From assembly GCF_001905095.1 (NCBI RefSeq), contig NZ_LWLS01000074.1:1-64000 (forward strand): a stretch of DNA of 64,000 nt, written 5' to 3'. Positions 33,654 through 44,300 of the stretch are shown piece by piece. Below the pieces are notes generated by a model. It saw nothing but the letters and a program-made list of their open reading frames with translations, made no database searches and had not been told where the DNA came from. Origin of the DNA: Micromonospora sp. CB01531. GTDB lineage: Bacteria > Actinomycetota > Actinomycetes > Mycobacteriales > Micromonosporaceae. Position 1 is the stretch's first letter. Each line of letters opens with the position of its first letter. Position numbers and translations under genes: made by a program.

Positions 33654-36455
33654 ATGACCACCTCCCAGGACGCCACCTTCGCCCCGGGCTCCCGCATCGT
33701 CGTACGCGACGAGGAGTGGCTGGTCCGCAGCGTCAAGACCGGCACGGCGGACGGCACCATGATCAAGGCCGTCGGCGTGTCCGAGTTCGTGCAGGACGTC
33801 GAGGCGACCTTCTTCACCGCCCTCGAAGACATCACGCCGCTGGTCCCCGAGGAAACGGAACTGGTCCCTGACCACTCGTCGCGGTTCCGGCAGAGCAGGC
33901 TCTTCCTGGAAGCGGTGCTGCGGCGCACTCCGCTACCCCGCACCGAGCGCGGCCTGGCCCTGGCCGACCGGTTCCTGCTCGACCCGCTGACCTACCAGCA
34001 GCGCCCGGTCGAACTGGCACTGTCCGGCCTGCGACCGCGGATCCTGCTCGCCGACGTGGTCGGCCTGGGCAAGACCCTGGAAATCGGGCTGATCCTCGCC
34101 GAGCTGATCCGCCGGGGCCGAGGCGAACGAATCCTGGTCGTCTCCCCGCAGCAGGTGCTCGAGCAGTTCCAGCGGGAGCTGTGGACCCGCTTCGCTATCC
34201 CCCTCGTTCGGCTCGACTCGACCGGCATCCAGCGCATCCAGCAGGAGATCCCCGCCGGGCGGAACCCGTTCACCTACTTCAAGCGGGCCATCATCTCCGT
34301 CGACACGCTGAAGGACGCCGGGCAGTTCGGCCACCACCTTGACGCCACCACCTGGGACGTCGTCGTCATCGACGAGTCGCACAACCTCATCAACAAAGGC
34401 ACTCAGCGCAACGAGCTGGCCCGCCGGCTCGCCGCGAAGACCGACGCGCTGCTGCTGGCCAGCGCCACCCCACACAACGGCGACAAAGACTCCTTCGCAC
34501 AGCTGATCTCGCTGCTCGACCCGGCGGCCATCGCCAACGAGAAGGACTACGACGCCAAGGACATCGCCCACCTCTACCTGCGCCGCACGAAGATGAGCCC
34601 CGAGGTACGCGACCAGATCGGCGACCGCTGGGCCGACCGCGGCCCGTCCCAGGCGGTGCACTGCCAGGCCAGCCCGCCCGAGGAGCAGATCTTCGACGAG
34701 CTGACCGACGTGTGGCTGGCCGGCAAATGGAGCGACGAGGCGATCACCGGCCAGCACCGGCTTTTCCCGTACACCCTGCTGAAGTCCTTCCTCTCCTCCC
34801 ACCGTGCCCTGCACGAGACGGTGACCAACCGGCGCAAGAAGGCCACCGGTGCCGAGCGGGCGGCGCTCGATCGGCTCGCGGAACTCACCTCCGCGATGAC
34901 CGACCGGGCCTCCAGCAAGCTGCAGAAACTGGTCGAGGAGCTCAAGAAGATCGGGGTCGGTAAGGGCAGTAACACCCGGGCGGTGGTGTTCTCCGAGCGA
35001 GTGCCGACCATCAAATGGCTCGCCGACGCCGTTCCCGCCATGCTCGGCCTCAAGCCGAACGCCGTACGGGTCCTGCACGGCGGCGTCGCCGACATCGACG
35101 AGCAGAAGATCCTGCAGGAGTTCGAGCTGGCCGGCAGCGAGGTGCGGCTGCTGTTCACCGGCGACGTCGCCTCCGAGGGCGTCAACCTGCACCAGCAGTG
35201 CCACCACCTGATCCACTACGACATCCCGTGGAGCCTGATCCGCATCGAGCAGCGCAACGGCCGCATCGACCGCTACGGGCAGAAGCACCAGCCCCAGTTC
35301 CGCGCGCTCATCCTCACCTCCGACCGCGAGGACGCCAAGGACGACCGGACCGTCTCCGAAAAGCTGCTGAAGCGCGAGGAAGTCGCCCACCGCAGCCTCG
35401 GCAGCGTCGAAGCCGCCACCGGCCTTTACGACGCCAAGGCCGAGGAGGACCGGCTGGTCCGCGACCTGCTCAACGGCAAGACCGTCGACGAATCCTACGA
35501 AGCCGTCCACGCCGAGATCGACGTGATGGCCGACCTCTTCGGCGAGGTCGGCACCGCCCCCGTCGCCGCTGATATCGCGCGGGCCCGGGTGCCGAAGCTG
35601 TTCGACTCCACCCGCGACTTCGTCGACGCAGCCCTGCACGAAATCTACGAAGACCGGCCCGAGGACCACATCGACCTGCGCCGCGAGGACGAACTGCTGA
35701 CCTTCCTCGCCCCCGACGACCTGGTCCACCGGCTCACCGACCTGCCCCGCTCCTACCTGCGCGCCCACGGCGAAGGCGAAGACCTTCGGCTCAAGGTCAC
35801 CTTCGACCGCACCCTCGCCCAACGCAAACTCGACCAGGCCCGGCAGAGCAAGACACCGATGTGGCCTGAGATCGCCTTCCTCAGCGACGTCCACCCGATG
35901 GTCGACTGGCTGGTCGACAAGGTGCTCATCCGCCTCGGCCGCCAGCAGGCCCCGGTGCTCACCGCCGACGTGGCCACCCCGACCTACCTGATCCAGGGCG
36001 TCTACGCCAACCGCCTCGGCCAGCCGACCGTGGTGCAGTGGATGGCCGTCTCCGGCCTGCCCGTGGCGCCGGAGATCCGGCCCATGGACGTGGCACTCCG
36101 CGAGGCCAACGTCGACCCGTCGATGGTCAACCGCGCGGAAGCGATCGCGCTCGAACCGCTCAGCCAGCTCCTGCCGCAGGCCGTTCAGGTGGCCCGGGAG
36201 TACCTGGAGGGCAAGCGCGACGAGTGGGCCGCGGCCAACGCCGAGCCGTTGGAGAAGTACCGCCAGCAGCTGACCCATTTCCAGCAGGCCAGCATCTTCG
36301 ACGAGTTGCCCGCGCCGCACCGCGAGAAGCGCCGCCAGCGCGTGCAGACCACCGTCCAGGAGCAGCACGATCTGCTCGACCGCCTGGAAACCGCCGGCGA
36401 CCCGCTGCTGCGGGTGCTCGCCGTCCTCGTACCGTCCCCGGAGAGTGCAGCATGA
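33654..36455 (+). CDS. SNF2/HepA-type helicase, DrmD-like
   Basis: 933 residues. Walker A L-G-K-T within A-D-V-V-G-L-G-K-T (about 133-141), D240-E-S-H243, S-A-T-P-H-N motif III, G-D-V-A-S-E-G-V-N motif V and Q-R-N-G-R-I-D-R-Y-G-Q motif VI near 535, the SWI2/SNF2 set. The C-terminal 350 residues are a long extension lacking known motifs. In class 1 DISARM, DrmD is an SNF2-like protein of this size next to a large adenine methylase, exactly as here (the following methylase ATG overlaps this stop by four bases). Expected to translocate on double-stranded DNA. It could also be a HepA-type remodeller, but the context favours DrmD. Confidence 0.83.
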   Translation: MTTSQDATFAPGSRIVVRDEEWLVRSVKTGTADGTMIKAVGVSEFVQDVEATFFTALEDITPLVPEETELVPDHSSRFRQSRLFLEAVLRRTPLPRTERGLALADRFLLDPLTYQQRPVELALSGLRPRILLADVVGLGKTLEIGLILAELIRRGRGERILVVSPQQVLEQFQRELWTRFAIPLVRLDSTGIQRIQQEIPAGRNPFTYFKRAIISVDTLKDAGQFGHHLDATTWDVVVIDESHNLINKGTQRNELARRLAAKTDALLLASATPHNGDKDSFAQLISLLDPAAIANEKDYDAKDIAHLYLRRTKMSPEVRDQIGDRWADRGPSQAVHCQASPPEEQIFDELTDVWLAGKWSDEAITGQHRLFPYTLLKSFLSSHRALHETVTNRRKKATGAERAALDRLAELTSAMTDRASSKLQKLVEELKKIGVGKGSNTRAVVFSERVPTIKWLADAVPAMLGLKPNAVRVLHGGVADIDEQKILQEFELAGSEVRLLFTGDVASEGVNLHQQCHHLIHYDIPWSLIRIEQRNGRIDRYGQKHQPQFRALILTSDREDAKDDRTVSEKLLKREEVAHRSLGSVEAATGLYDAKAEEDRLVRDLLNGKTVDESYEAVHAEIDVMADLFGEVGTAPVAADIARARVPKLFDSTRDFVDAALHEIYEDRPEDHIDLRREDELLTFLAPDDLVHRLTDLPRSYLRAHGEGEDLRLKVTFDRTLAQRKLDQARQSKTPMWPEIAFLSDVHPMVDWLVDKVLIRLGRQQAPVLTADVATPTYLIQGVYANRLGQPTVVQWMAVSGLPVAPEIRPMDVALREANVDPSMVNRAEAIALEPLSQLLPQAVQVAREYLEGKRDEWAAANAEPLEKYRQQLTHFQQASIFDELPAPHREKRRQRVQTTVQEQHDLLDRLETAGDPLLRVLAVLVPSPESAA

Positions 36456-39400
36456 GTTTCGAGTCGCTGACCAACCGCGGCGAATACCTCTCCGCCCACT
36501 ACCTCGCCGAGATCCTGCCCACCACCCTCAAGGGCGGCCTGCTCAAGCAGTGGTCGGAGGACGAGAAGGGCGGGCGTGTCACGCCCCGCGCCGGACTGCG
36601 CGGCATGCGCCGGCCTTACTTCGACGCCAAGACCGAGCTGGCCGACGACGAGTTCTTCGACGCGGAACGGCTGCGCAAGCTGCACCAGGACCTGCTGCGG
36701 GAGCTTGGCTTCGAGCCGCAGCCGCAGACCATCACCGTCGAGCGCGCCGGCCAGGAACACCAGATCACCGTCGCCCACGCCGAGCTGACCACCGGGCACG
36801 GCATCGTCGCGCTCGACTGCGGCTGGGCCGTCGACACCGAGGCCGCCCAAGACCCGGACGAGGCCGGCCGCCTCCTCGACGCGGTCACCCTGCCCGGCAA
36901 CGAGACCATCACCACCGGCGCGAAGCTCGCCTCCTGGCTCTTCGCCGCCGAGAACCCGCCCCGCTACGTACTCATCCTCAGCGGCGGCGTCATCACCCTC
37001 GCCGACCGCAGCGCCTGGGGCGAAGGCCGCTACCTCGCCGTCAGCCTAGACACCGCGTACGCCCGCAACGACGACAAGGAGTACGACGTCGTCGCCGCCC
37101 TCTTCGGCGCCGACTCGCTGCGCCCGCCCGCCGAGGGTGGCACCGAACCCCTCGCCGACCTGGTCGCCGGCTCCCGCCAGCACGCCGTCGGCGTCTCCAG
37201 CGAACTCCGCGAGGGCCTGAAGGTCTCCGTCGAACTCATCGCCAACGAGGTCCTCGACCGCATCCGGCAGGCCGGCTACCAGCCGCAACAGGTGATGGAC
37301 CTCGACGAACTAGCCAAGGAGCTCGGCCGGGAAGCGCTGCGCTACCTCTACCGAATCCTCTTCCTGCTCTACGCCGAGGCCCGCCCCGAGCTGGGCGTGC
37401 TGCCGGTCAACGACCGCGAGTACGTCGAGGGCTACAGCCTCGCCCGCGTCGGCGACCTCGTCTCCCGCCGGCTCGCCCCCTCCGCCGAGGGCGGCTTCCA
37501 CCTGTACGAGTCGCTCGACCTGCTCTTCCGCATGGTCAACGAGGGCCACCGGGAACGCGGCGGCGCGGAAGTCGACGACAAGGCCAGCGAGGGCGAGGGC
37601 CTGCGCTTCGAGCCGATGAAGTCGGACCTCTTCCTGCCGGAGAAGACCAAGCTCATCGGTCGGCTCATTCCCAAGCCCGACAGCGACGATCCGGACGCCC
37701 CTGGCGCGCCGACCATCGACACCCGGCTGCGCAACAAGGTCCTCTACCAGGTGCTGCGCCGGCTGATGCTCACCAAGGGTGCCAGGAAGCGCCGCGGCGG
37801 CTTCATCTCCTACGCCCAGCTCGGCATCAACCAACTCGGCGCCGTCTACGAAGGCCTGATGTCCTACACCGGCTTCGTCGCCACCGAGCAGCTCTACGAG
37901 GTCGCCAAGAACGGCGACCCCAAGGACGGCTCCTGGATGATCCCGGCCTCCAAGGCCGACGAATACGACGACGGCGTCTTCGTCTACAAGGAGGACCCGT
38001 ACACGGGCGTCCGCAGCCGGGTCAGCTACGCCCCCGGCGCGTTCGTCTACCGGCTCGCCGGCCGTGACCGCCAGACCAGCGCCTCCTACTACACCCCGCA
38101 GTCGCTCACCGAGGTCACCGTTCAGCTCGCCCTGAAGTACCGCCTCGACCAAGACGGCACGGTCACGCCGGCACGCGAGCTGCTGAACTGGACCATCTGC
38201 GAGCCGGCGCTCGGCTCCGGAGCGTTCCTCAACGAGGCGATCAACCAGGTCGCCGCCGAATACCTGCGCCGCCGGCAGAAGGAGCTTGACACCACTCTCG
38301 ACCCCGAGCAGTACCACCTGGAACTTCAGCGGGTGAAGGCGTACATCGCCCTGCACAACTGCTACGGCGTCGACCTCAACCGCACTGCGGTCGAGCTGGC
38401 CGAGGTGTCGCTCTGGCTCAACGTCATGCACGCCGGCCTCAAAGCGCCCTGGTTCGGTCTGCACCTCCAGCGCGGCAACTCCCTCATCGGCTGTGGACGA
38501 AAGCTCTACGACCCGAAGCAGCTCGCCGACAAGTCGTGGCTGACCACCGCACCGACGGAGAAGCCGTTCCGGGACGGGCCGATCGGCGAGGGCAGCATCC
38601 ACCACTTCCTGCTCCCCGCCGACGGGTGGGGCGCGGCCGCGGGGGAGAAGGAGGCCCGCGAGCTCGCACCCGAGGAGACCGCCAGGCTCAAGGCATGGCG
38701 TACGGCGATGAAGCGGGTGCCGTCCGCCAAGGGGAGGAACTCCCAGGTCAAGAGGTTGCAGGCGCTGGCCCGCCGGGTAGAGTTCCTGTGGGGGCTGGTG
38801 CAGCAGCGGCTCGACATCTCTGAAGGGGAGATCCGCCGCGACATCAAGGTCTGGGGCGCAGTGGACCTGCCGCCCGTGACCGAGGCGGTAGCCCGGGACA
38901 AGATCCTCTCCGACCTGACCGCCCCCGGCACTCCGTACTGGCGGCTCAAGACGCTAATGGACGTGTGGTGCGCACTGTGGTTCTGGCGGCTGGACAAGGT
39001 CGGCCTGCTCGACGGCTCCGACCACGCCGCATATCCGCCCAGCCCGGTTCAGGTCACCCACGTCCGCGAGGAGCCGGTGCACGAGGAGCCAGCGGTCTAC
39101 GAGGTCGCGGACTTTTTCGGGCAGGTACAGCCGCAGCAGCTCAAGATGCCGACCAAACTGACCGGCGGCACAAGGCAGATAACGATAGCCGAACAGCTTC
39201 GCCAGCAGGTGCCGCTGGTCGACCTCGACGACTGGCTCACCTTCGTCGAGGCACTCATCGGCAGGCGTGACCTGGACGAGGACACCGAACGGTTCTTTGG
39301 CAGGACCTTCACGAGCCTGAAAGAGATGAGCGAGTTCGAGGGTCGGCTGGAGGGCTTGGTCGGGGTGGACTCGTCCTGGACCCTCGCCGACCGGTTCCCA

Positions 39401-41362
39401 TGGTTGCTCGCCGCCGAACAGCTTACGGAACAGCAGGGCTTTTTTCATTGGGAGCTCCTTTTCGCCCAAGCCTTCGCCAATGGCGGCTTCGACCTGCAGG
39501 TTGGCAACCCACCTTGGGTTCGCCCGCGCTGGGAAGAAGACGTTGTTCTCGCCGAACTTGAGCCTGCCTTCGCGGTGAAGGGTGCCTTCGATCAATTTAA
39601 TCGGAGTCGGCGTAAGGCTGAGGTGCTCACAGCGGGCGCGCCGACGTACCTTAGCGAGATGGCGCGAAATGCGAGCGTTGTAGCGTTTCTCGGTGCCGGG
39701 GCAAACTACCCGCAACTAGTGGGAACGCAAATCGACCTCTACAGGGCATTCATTCTTCACTCTTGGAGCGTGGCCGGGTCGGATGGAGTAATTGGCCTAC
39801 TGCATCCTGACTCTCACCTGACCGGGACCAATGAGAGGCGTTTGCGGTCTAGCACTCTTCAGCGTCTGCGAGTTCATGCCCATTTCCGCAACGAACGAAA
39901 GATTCTCGCCGACGTTCATAACAATTTCTCTTTCGGAGTCCATATTTATGGGCGGGCTCAAGGTCCGGACTTCCTTCACCTAAGCTACCTTTTCGATCCG
40001 TCGGTTTTGGTCGCCTCGCTGAATCATGACGGCATTGGGCCAAGACCAGGAACGAAGCTTGGATCGCAATGGGACATTCGGCCACATCGGGATCGGGTCG
40101 TAAAAGTCGACGAGGCTGTGCTCGCAGAATGGAAAGAGCTTTCCGGCGTAAAAGACCTCGCGATTTTGGAAACTCCGATTCGTTACCCGGTTACGATGGC
40201 CGAACAGGGCGCGATGCGTGCCTTGGCGCACGCGAGGCTCAAACTCGGTTCACGGCGGCCATGGATCAGTCGTGGATATGTCGAGGGCCTTGCCAAGCGT
40301 GAAGGCGTTCTCCAGGAGTTCAGCGGCAGGGTCGAAACCCTCGCGGACGTTATTCTTCAGGGTCCACATTTCGCGGCCGCAACACCCTTCAGCAAGGAGC
40401 CGCGGGAGCCCTGTCGGAGTAACAACGACTGGGATCCGGTGGACCTAGGCTGCCTGCCCGCTGACTTCGTTCCATCTACGACGCTAGTGCGCGGGCCGAA
40501 TGAGAGTCAGTTCAACTCGCTGAAGGAGCGGTGGGACGGAAGGGATTTCACGGATTTCTTTCGCGTGTGTTGGCGTGAGATGATCCCATTTGACACGGAG
40601 CGGAGCCTTTTTGCGTCCCTCGTGCCGCCTGGGCCAACTCACGTGAAGGCCGTTCACACCCTCGCTCTTCCAACCAATCGAGAAACCGCCCTTGTCGCCG
40701 GCTTCTGGGCGAGCCTCCCGCTCGACTATTTGATCCGAATAGCAGGCAAGTCAACCTTGTATGGAGGGGACGTGCTTGCAATGCCAACGCCTGCAATCGA
40801 CCATCCTCTGGCAGCGGCCCTGCTTCTGAGGGTGCTGCGCTTGAATTGCCTGACCCGCCCCTATGCCCCATTATTGCGAGAGTTGGCGGAGCCTGGCTGG
40901 GTGCATGAAGCGTGGGCGATCAAGTCCAGTGGCCTCCAGTCGCTTGGGATAAGTGGTGAGACATGGACAGAAGAGTTTCCTCTACGGACCGAATGTGCAC
41001 GGCGGCAGGCGCTGGTAGAAATCGATGCGATTGTGGCTGTTTGGCTCGGCATCTCCTTCGAGGAACTGGCCGCCGTCTATCAGTCTCGATACGCTATCCT
41101 CGCCGATCGTGAGAGCGAGATGTGGTTTGACTCGGCCGGTCGTAGGATAGCGAGGGCGCATAACGCTTTTGGGCTTGGGCAAGAAAAGATGCACTACGAA
41201 GAGTTGATGGCGTACTTGAGCGACCCGGATCGGAACCCCCCACCTGAGGGATACAAGGCGCCGTTCTACAGGGCGCATCGGGAGAACGAGTACCGACAGG
41301 CGCACGCCGTCTTTAGCAAGCGCCTTCAGGATGCCATCGACGCGGGCTGGCAGACAGCATGA
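36452..41362 (+). CDS. large Eco57I/PglX/DrmMI-like adenine DNA methylase
   Basis: 1636 residues; ATGA overlap with the helicase gene sets the start. Motif I is E584-P-A-L-G-S-G and motif IV N-P-P-W at 1019-1022, with 430 residues between them, as in PglX/BrxX and DrmMI proteins. Residues 1-550 form the family-typical N-terminal region. N-terminal and central parts are strongly GC-rich, but from about 39420 to 41330 (just after the catalytic motifs, the target-recognition part) codon use turns visibly AT-richer and then returns to normal at the 3' end. Transfers a methyl group to adenine N6, marking host DNA; in DISARM this distinguishes self from phage. No endonuclease motif is obvious within the chain. 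Confidence 0.83.
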   Translation: MSFESLTNRGEYLSAHYLAEILPTTLKGGLLKQWSEDEKGGRVTPRAGLRGMRRPYFDAKTELADDEFFDAERLRKLHQDLLRELGFEPQPQTITVERAGQEHQITVAHAELTTGHGIVALDCGWAVDTEAAQDPDEAGRLLDAVTLPGNETITTGAKLASWLFAAENPPRYVLILSGGVITLADRSAWGEGRYLAVSLDTAYARNDDKEYDVVAALFGADSLRPPAEGGTEPLADLVAGSRQHAVGVSSELREGLKVSVELIANEVLDRIRQAGYQPQQVMDLDELAKELGREALRYLYRILFLLYAEARPELGVLPVNDREYVEGYSLARVGDLVSRRLAPSAEGGFHLYESLDLLFRMVNEGHRERGGAEVDDKASEGEGLRFEPMKSDLFLPEKTKLIGRLIPKPDSDDPDAPGAPTIDTRLRNKVLYQVLRRLMLTKGARKRRGGFISYAQLGINQLGAVYEGLMSYTGFVATEQLYEVAKNGDPKDGSWMIPASKADEYDDGVFVYKEDPYTGVRSRVSYAPGAFVYRLAGRDRQTSASYYTPQSLTEVTVQLALKYRLDQDGTVTPARELLNWTICEPALGSGAFLNEAINQVAAEYLRRRQKELDTTLDPEQYHLELQRVKAYIALHNCYGVDLNRTAVELAEVSLWLNVMHAGLKAPWFGLHLQRGNSLIGCGRKLYDPKQLADKSWLTTAPTEKPFRDGPIGEGSIHHFLLPADGWGAAAGEKEARELAPEETARLKAWRTAMKRVPSAKGRNSQVKRLQALARRVEFLWGLVQQRLDISEGEIRRDIKVWGAVDLPPVTEAVARDKILSDLTAPGTPYWRLKTLMDVWCALWFWRLDKVGLLDGSDHAAYPPSPVQVTHVREEPVHEEPAVYEVADFFGQVQPQQLKMPTKLTGGTRQITIAEQLRQQVPLVDLDDWLTFVEALIGRRDLDEDTERFFGRTFTSLKEMSEFEGRLEGLVGVDSSWTLADRFPWLLAAEQLTEQQGFFHWELLFAQAFANGGFDLQVGNPPWVRPRWEEDVVLAELEPAFAVKGAFDQFNRSRRKAEVLTAGAPTYLSEMARNASVVAFLGAGANYPQLVGTQIDLYRAFILHSWSVAGSDGVIGLLHPDSHLTGTNERRLRSSTLQRLRVHAHFRNERKILADVHNNFSFGVHIYGRAQGPDFLHLSYLFDPSVLVASLNHDGIGPRPGTKLGSQWDIRPHRDRVVKVDEAVLAEWKELSGVKDLAILETPIRYPVTMAEQGAMRALAHARLKLGSRRPWISRGYVEGLAKREGVLQEFSGRVETLADVILQGPHFAAATPFSKEPREPCRSNNDWDPVDLGCLPADFVPSTTLVRGPNESQFNSLKERWDGRDFTDFFRVCWREMIPFDTERSLFASLVPPGPTHVKAVHTLALPTNRETALVAGFWASLPLDYLIRIAGKSTLYGGDVLAMPTPAIDHPLAAALLLRVLRLNCLTRPYAPLLRELAEPGWVHEAWAIKSSGLQSLGISGETWTEEFPLRTECARRQALVEIDAIVAVWLGISFEELAAVYQSRYAILADRESEMWFDSAGRRIARAHNAFGLGQEKMHYEELMAYLSDPDRNPPPEGYKAPFYRAHRENEYRQAHAVFSKRLQDAIDAGWQTA

Positions 41363-44300
41363 AGCCGACCATCGCCGCCGACACCCTGCGCCGGGCCCTC
41401 ACGCAGTACCTGACGACCACCTTCGGCCTGACCGAGGAGGGCGTACGCCAGGGCCTGGAGGGCTTTCTTTCCCACCCGGAGCAGGGCATCTTCCGCGGGC
41501 CGTACCTGCGGATCCGCACCCCCTTCCGCCCGGCGGAGGGGGACTGGCGGGCGTGCCTGGACTGGGCACCGGCCGACTTCACCCCTTACCTGCACCAGGC
41601 GAAGGCGTTCGCCCGACTGTCGACCAAGGGCAGGGCGGCCGAGCCGACGCTGATCACCACCGGCACCGGCTCCGGCAAGACCGAGTCGTTCCTGATTCCC
41701 GTGCTCGACCACTGTCGCCGGCAGCGGCAGCAGGGCAGGGCCGGCGTCAAGGCGATCCTGCTCTACCCGATGAACGCCCTCGCGACCGACCAGACGCAGC
41801 GCATCAACGAGCTTCTCTCCGATCCGGAGCTCAGCGGGGTCACCGCCGGCCTTTACATCGGTGACGTGGCGGCGATCGAGTACCCGCATGTGATGACCAA
41901 GCGGTCGGAGATGCGGCGCACTCCGCCGGACATCCTGATCACCAACTACAAGATGTTGGACCTGCTGCTGCAGCGCGCCGATGACCTGCCGCTCTGGGAG
42001 GGAGCCGAGCCGGCGTACGTGGTGCTGGACGAGTTCCACACCTACGACGGCGCGCAGGGTACCGACGTGGCGATGCTGCTGCGGCGGCTCGCCGCCGCGC
42101 TCGGTCTTGACGAGCCGGACCGGCCGCTCGGGCCGATCTGCCCGGTCGCCACCTCCGCCACCCTCGGCGAGGGTGGTGGCCGGGACGGCCGAACGGCCAT
42201 CCGTGAGGTCGCCGAGCAGGTCTTCGGCGTCCCCTTCGACGCCGAATCGCTCGTGGGGGAGGACCGCTACGAGCCAGGCGAGTTCATGGCCCGCCAGGAC
42301 TTCAACCTGCCGCTGCCCAGCCCCGAGCAGCTCGCCGCCGTCGACGAACGCCACCCCGACCGGATGATGGCCGAGGTCGCCGAACTGGTGCTCGGCGAAC
42401 CCTGCCTCGACAACCCCACTCGACTCGGTGAGCTGCTGCGCCAGCACCCGCTGACCAAGGCGGTGCTCGACTCGCTGCAGGCACGGCCGGGCACCCTCGA
42501 CGAGATTATCGACGTGCTGCCCCGGAAGAACGCCACCGGCTGGGGCAGCGCCATGAAAACCCGCCCCGAGGTCACCGCGAAGGCCCTCGCCCGCTTCGTC
42601 GGCCTGCTCTCGATGGCGCAGAATCCGCAGGCGCCGGGTCGCCCGCTGCTCAACATCGAGACCCACCTGTGGGTACGCGCGGTCTCCCGGCTGCTGCGCG
42701 GCACCTCCCACCAGCCCGCCTTCGGCTGGTACGGCGAATCACCCCGCGAGCTCGACCCGTACGCGCCCGACGCGGACGTGGTGGTCGCCGACAACCGCTA
42801 CCCTCGGCTACCGGCCATCTACTGCCGGCACTGCGGCCGTTCCGGCTGGATGGCGCTGTCGCCGGAGAAGGACCCGCAGGAGCTGGAGACCGACCCGGAC
42901 AAGATCTACCGGGCCAGTGTTGGCAGGGACAAGCGCCGAGTCCGCGCGCTGATCGCCGCGACCGAGGATGAGATCCGGCAGCGCCCCGGCGGCCTGTTGG
43001 TCCTGGAGTACGGCCGCCGGGTGCGCCCCTTCGACCCGCAACGGGACAGCGAGCCCGGCGACGACGCGATCGTTGTGCTCGGCGACCTGTCCGCGATCGA
43101 CGCGGCGGAAAAGGACCGCTGCCCGTCCTGCGAGATGGACCACGGCATCCGCTTCCTCGGTGCAGGTCTGGCCACCCTCGCCTCGGTAGCGATCACCCAG
43201 CTCTTCACCGGCGGGGAGCTGGACGAGCGCGAGAAGAAGACGCTCCTGTTCAACGACTCGGTCCAGGACGCCGCGCACCGTGCCGGTTTCGTCGCCAACC
43301 GCTCCTACGCCTTCTCGCTGCGCTCCCTGCTGGCCGACCAGCTCTCGCCGGGTGAGCCCGTAGGGCTCGACGATCTTGTGGCGAAGATGGTGGAGGCGGC
43401 CGCCCAGCCGGAGATCCTCTCCACCGTCGTCCCGCCCGACCTGCACGACCAGCCGGGGGTCGACAGTCTCCTCGCCGGTGAGCACACCGGCAGCCGGGAG
43501 ACCTGGTCGCTGATCAGCGAGCGACTCGTCTTCGCCGCCGTGATGGAGACGGGGCTGCGCTCCCGCCAGGGGCGCACGCTGGAGCTGACCCGCAGTGTCG
43601 CCGTCGAGGTCGCCCTCGATGATCCCGCGAAGGCCGCCGCGATCTGCCGGGACGTCCACCTCACCGGCCCCGCGCAGCTCAGTGCCGCGCCCCCGGACGA
43701 CGCCCGCTACCTCGCGTTCCTTCGCGGCCTGCTGGAGCGGCTGCGGACCCGCGGCGCGGTCTACCACGAGTGGCTGGTGCCGTACCTGAAGCGGGGTGGC
43801 ACCCGGTGGCAGGTCTGGGGTGGCCGCCCGGCCGGTATGCCCGCGTTCCCGAAGGGTGTGTCGGCGCCGGCGTTCCTGCTCGCGACGTCGAAGTCCCGCT
43901 CCGAGTTCGACGCGATCGCGGCCCGTGGCAACTGGTACCAGGACTGGACCTCGCGGTGCCTCGGCATGGACCTCGGCGACACCGGCACCTATCTTTCCCG
44001 GCTGCTGCCGGCCTTGGCCGCCGCCGGCATCGTCGCCGCTGGCGAGGCCGAGGACGGCAACGCGGTGTACGGGCTGATGCCCGGCCACCTGCGGGTCACG
44101 CGGCTCGCCGACGCCGACGCCGTGCGCGCGGGAGTCGGCTGCGACACCTGCCACTGGCAGCAGACCGAACACCCCGACCGGGTCGGCGACTGGCTCGGCC
44201 AGCCGTGCCGCCAGTACCGCTGCCGCGGCCGGCTCCAGGCCGCCCACGACGACACCGCGCCGGACGACTACTACCGGCGGCTCTACCTGGAAAGCTCCGT

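Noticed and set aside
33933..36368. 811-codon open frame on the minus strand
   Set aside because: Antisense shadow of the SNF2 helicase; no recognisable motif and V/G/D-rich composition.
36038..36451. N-terminal extension of the large methylase
   Set aside because: This stretch is the C-terminus of the SNF2 helicase in another frame; the ATGA overlap at 36452 marks the start.
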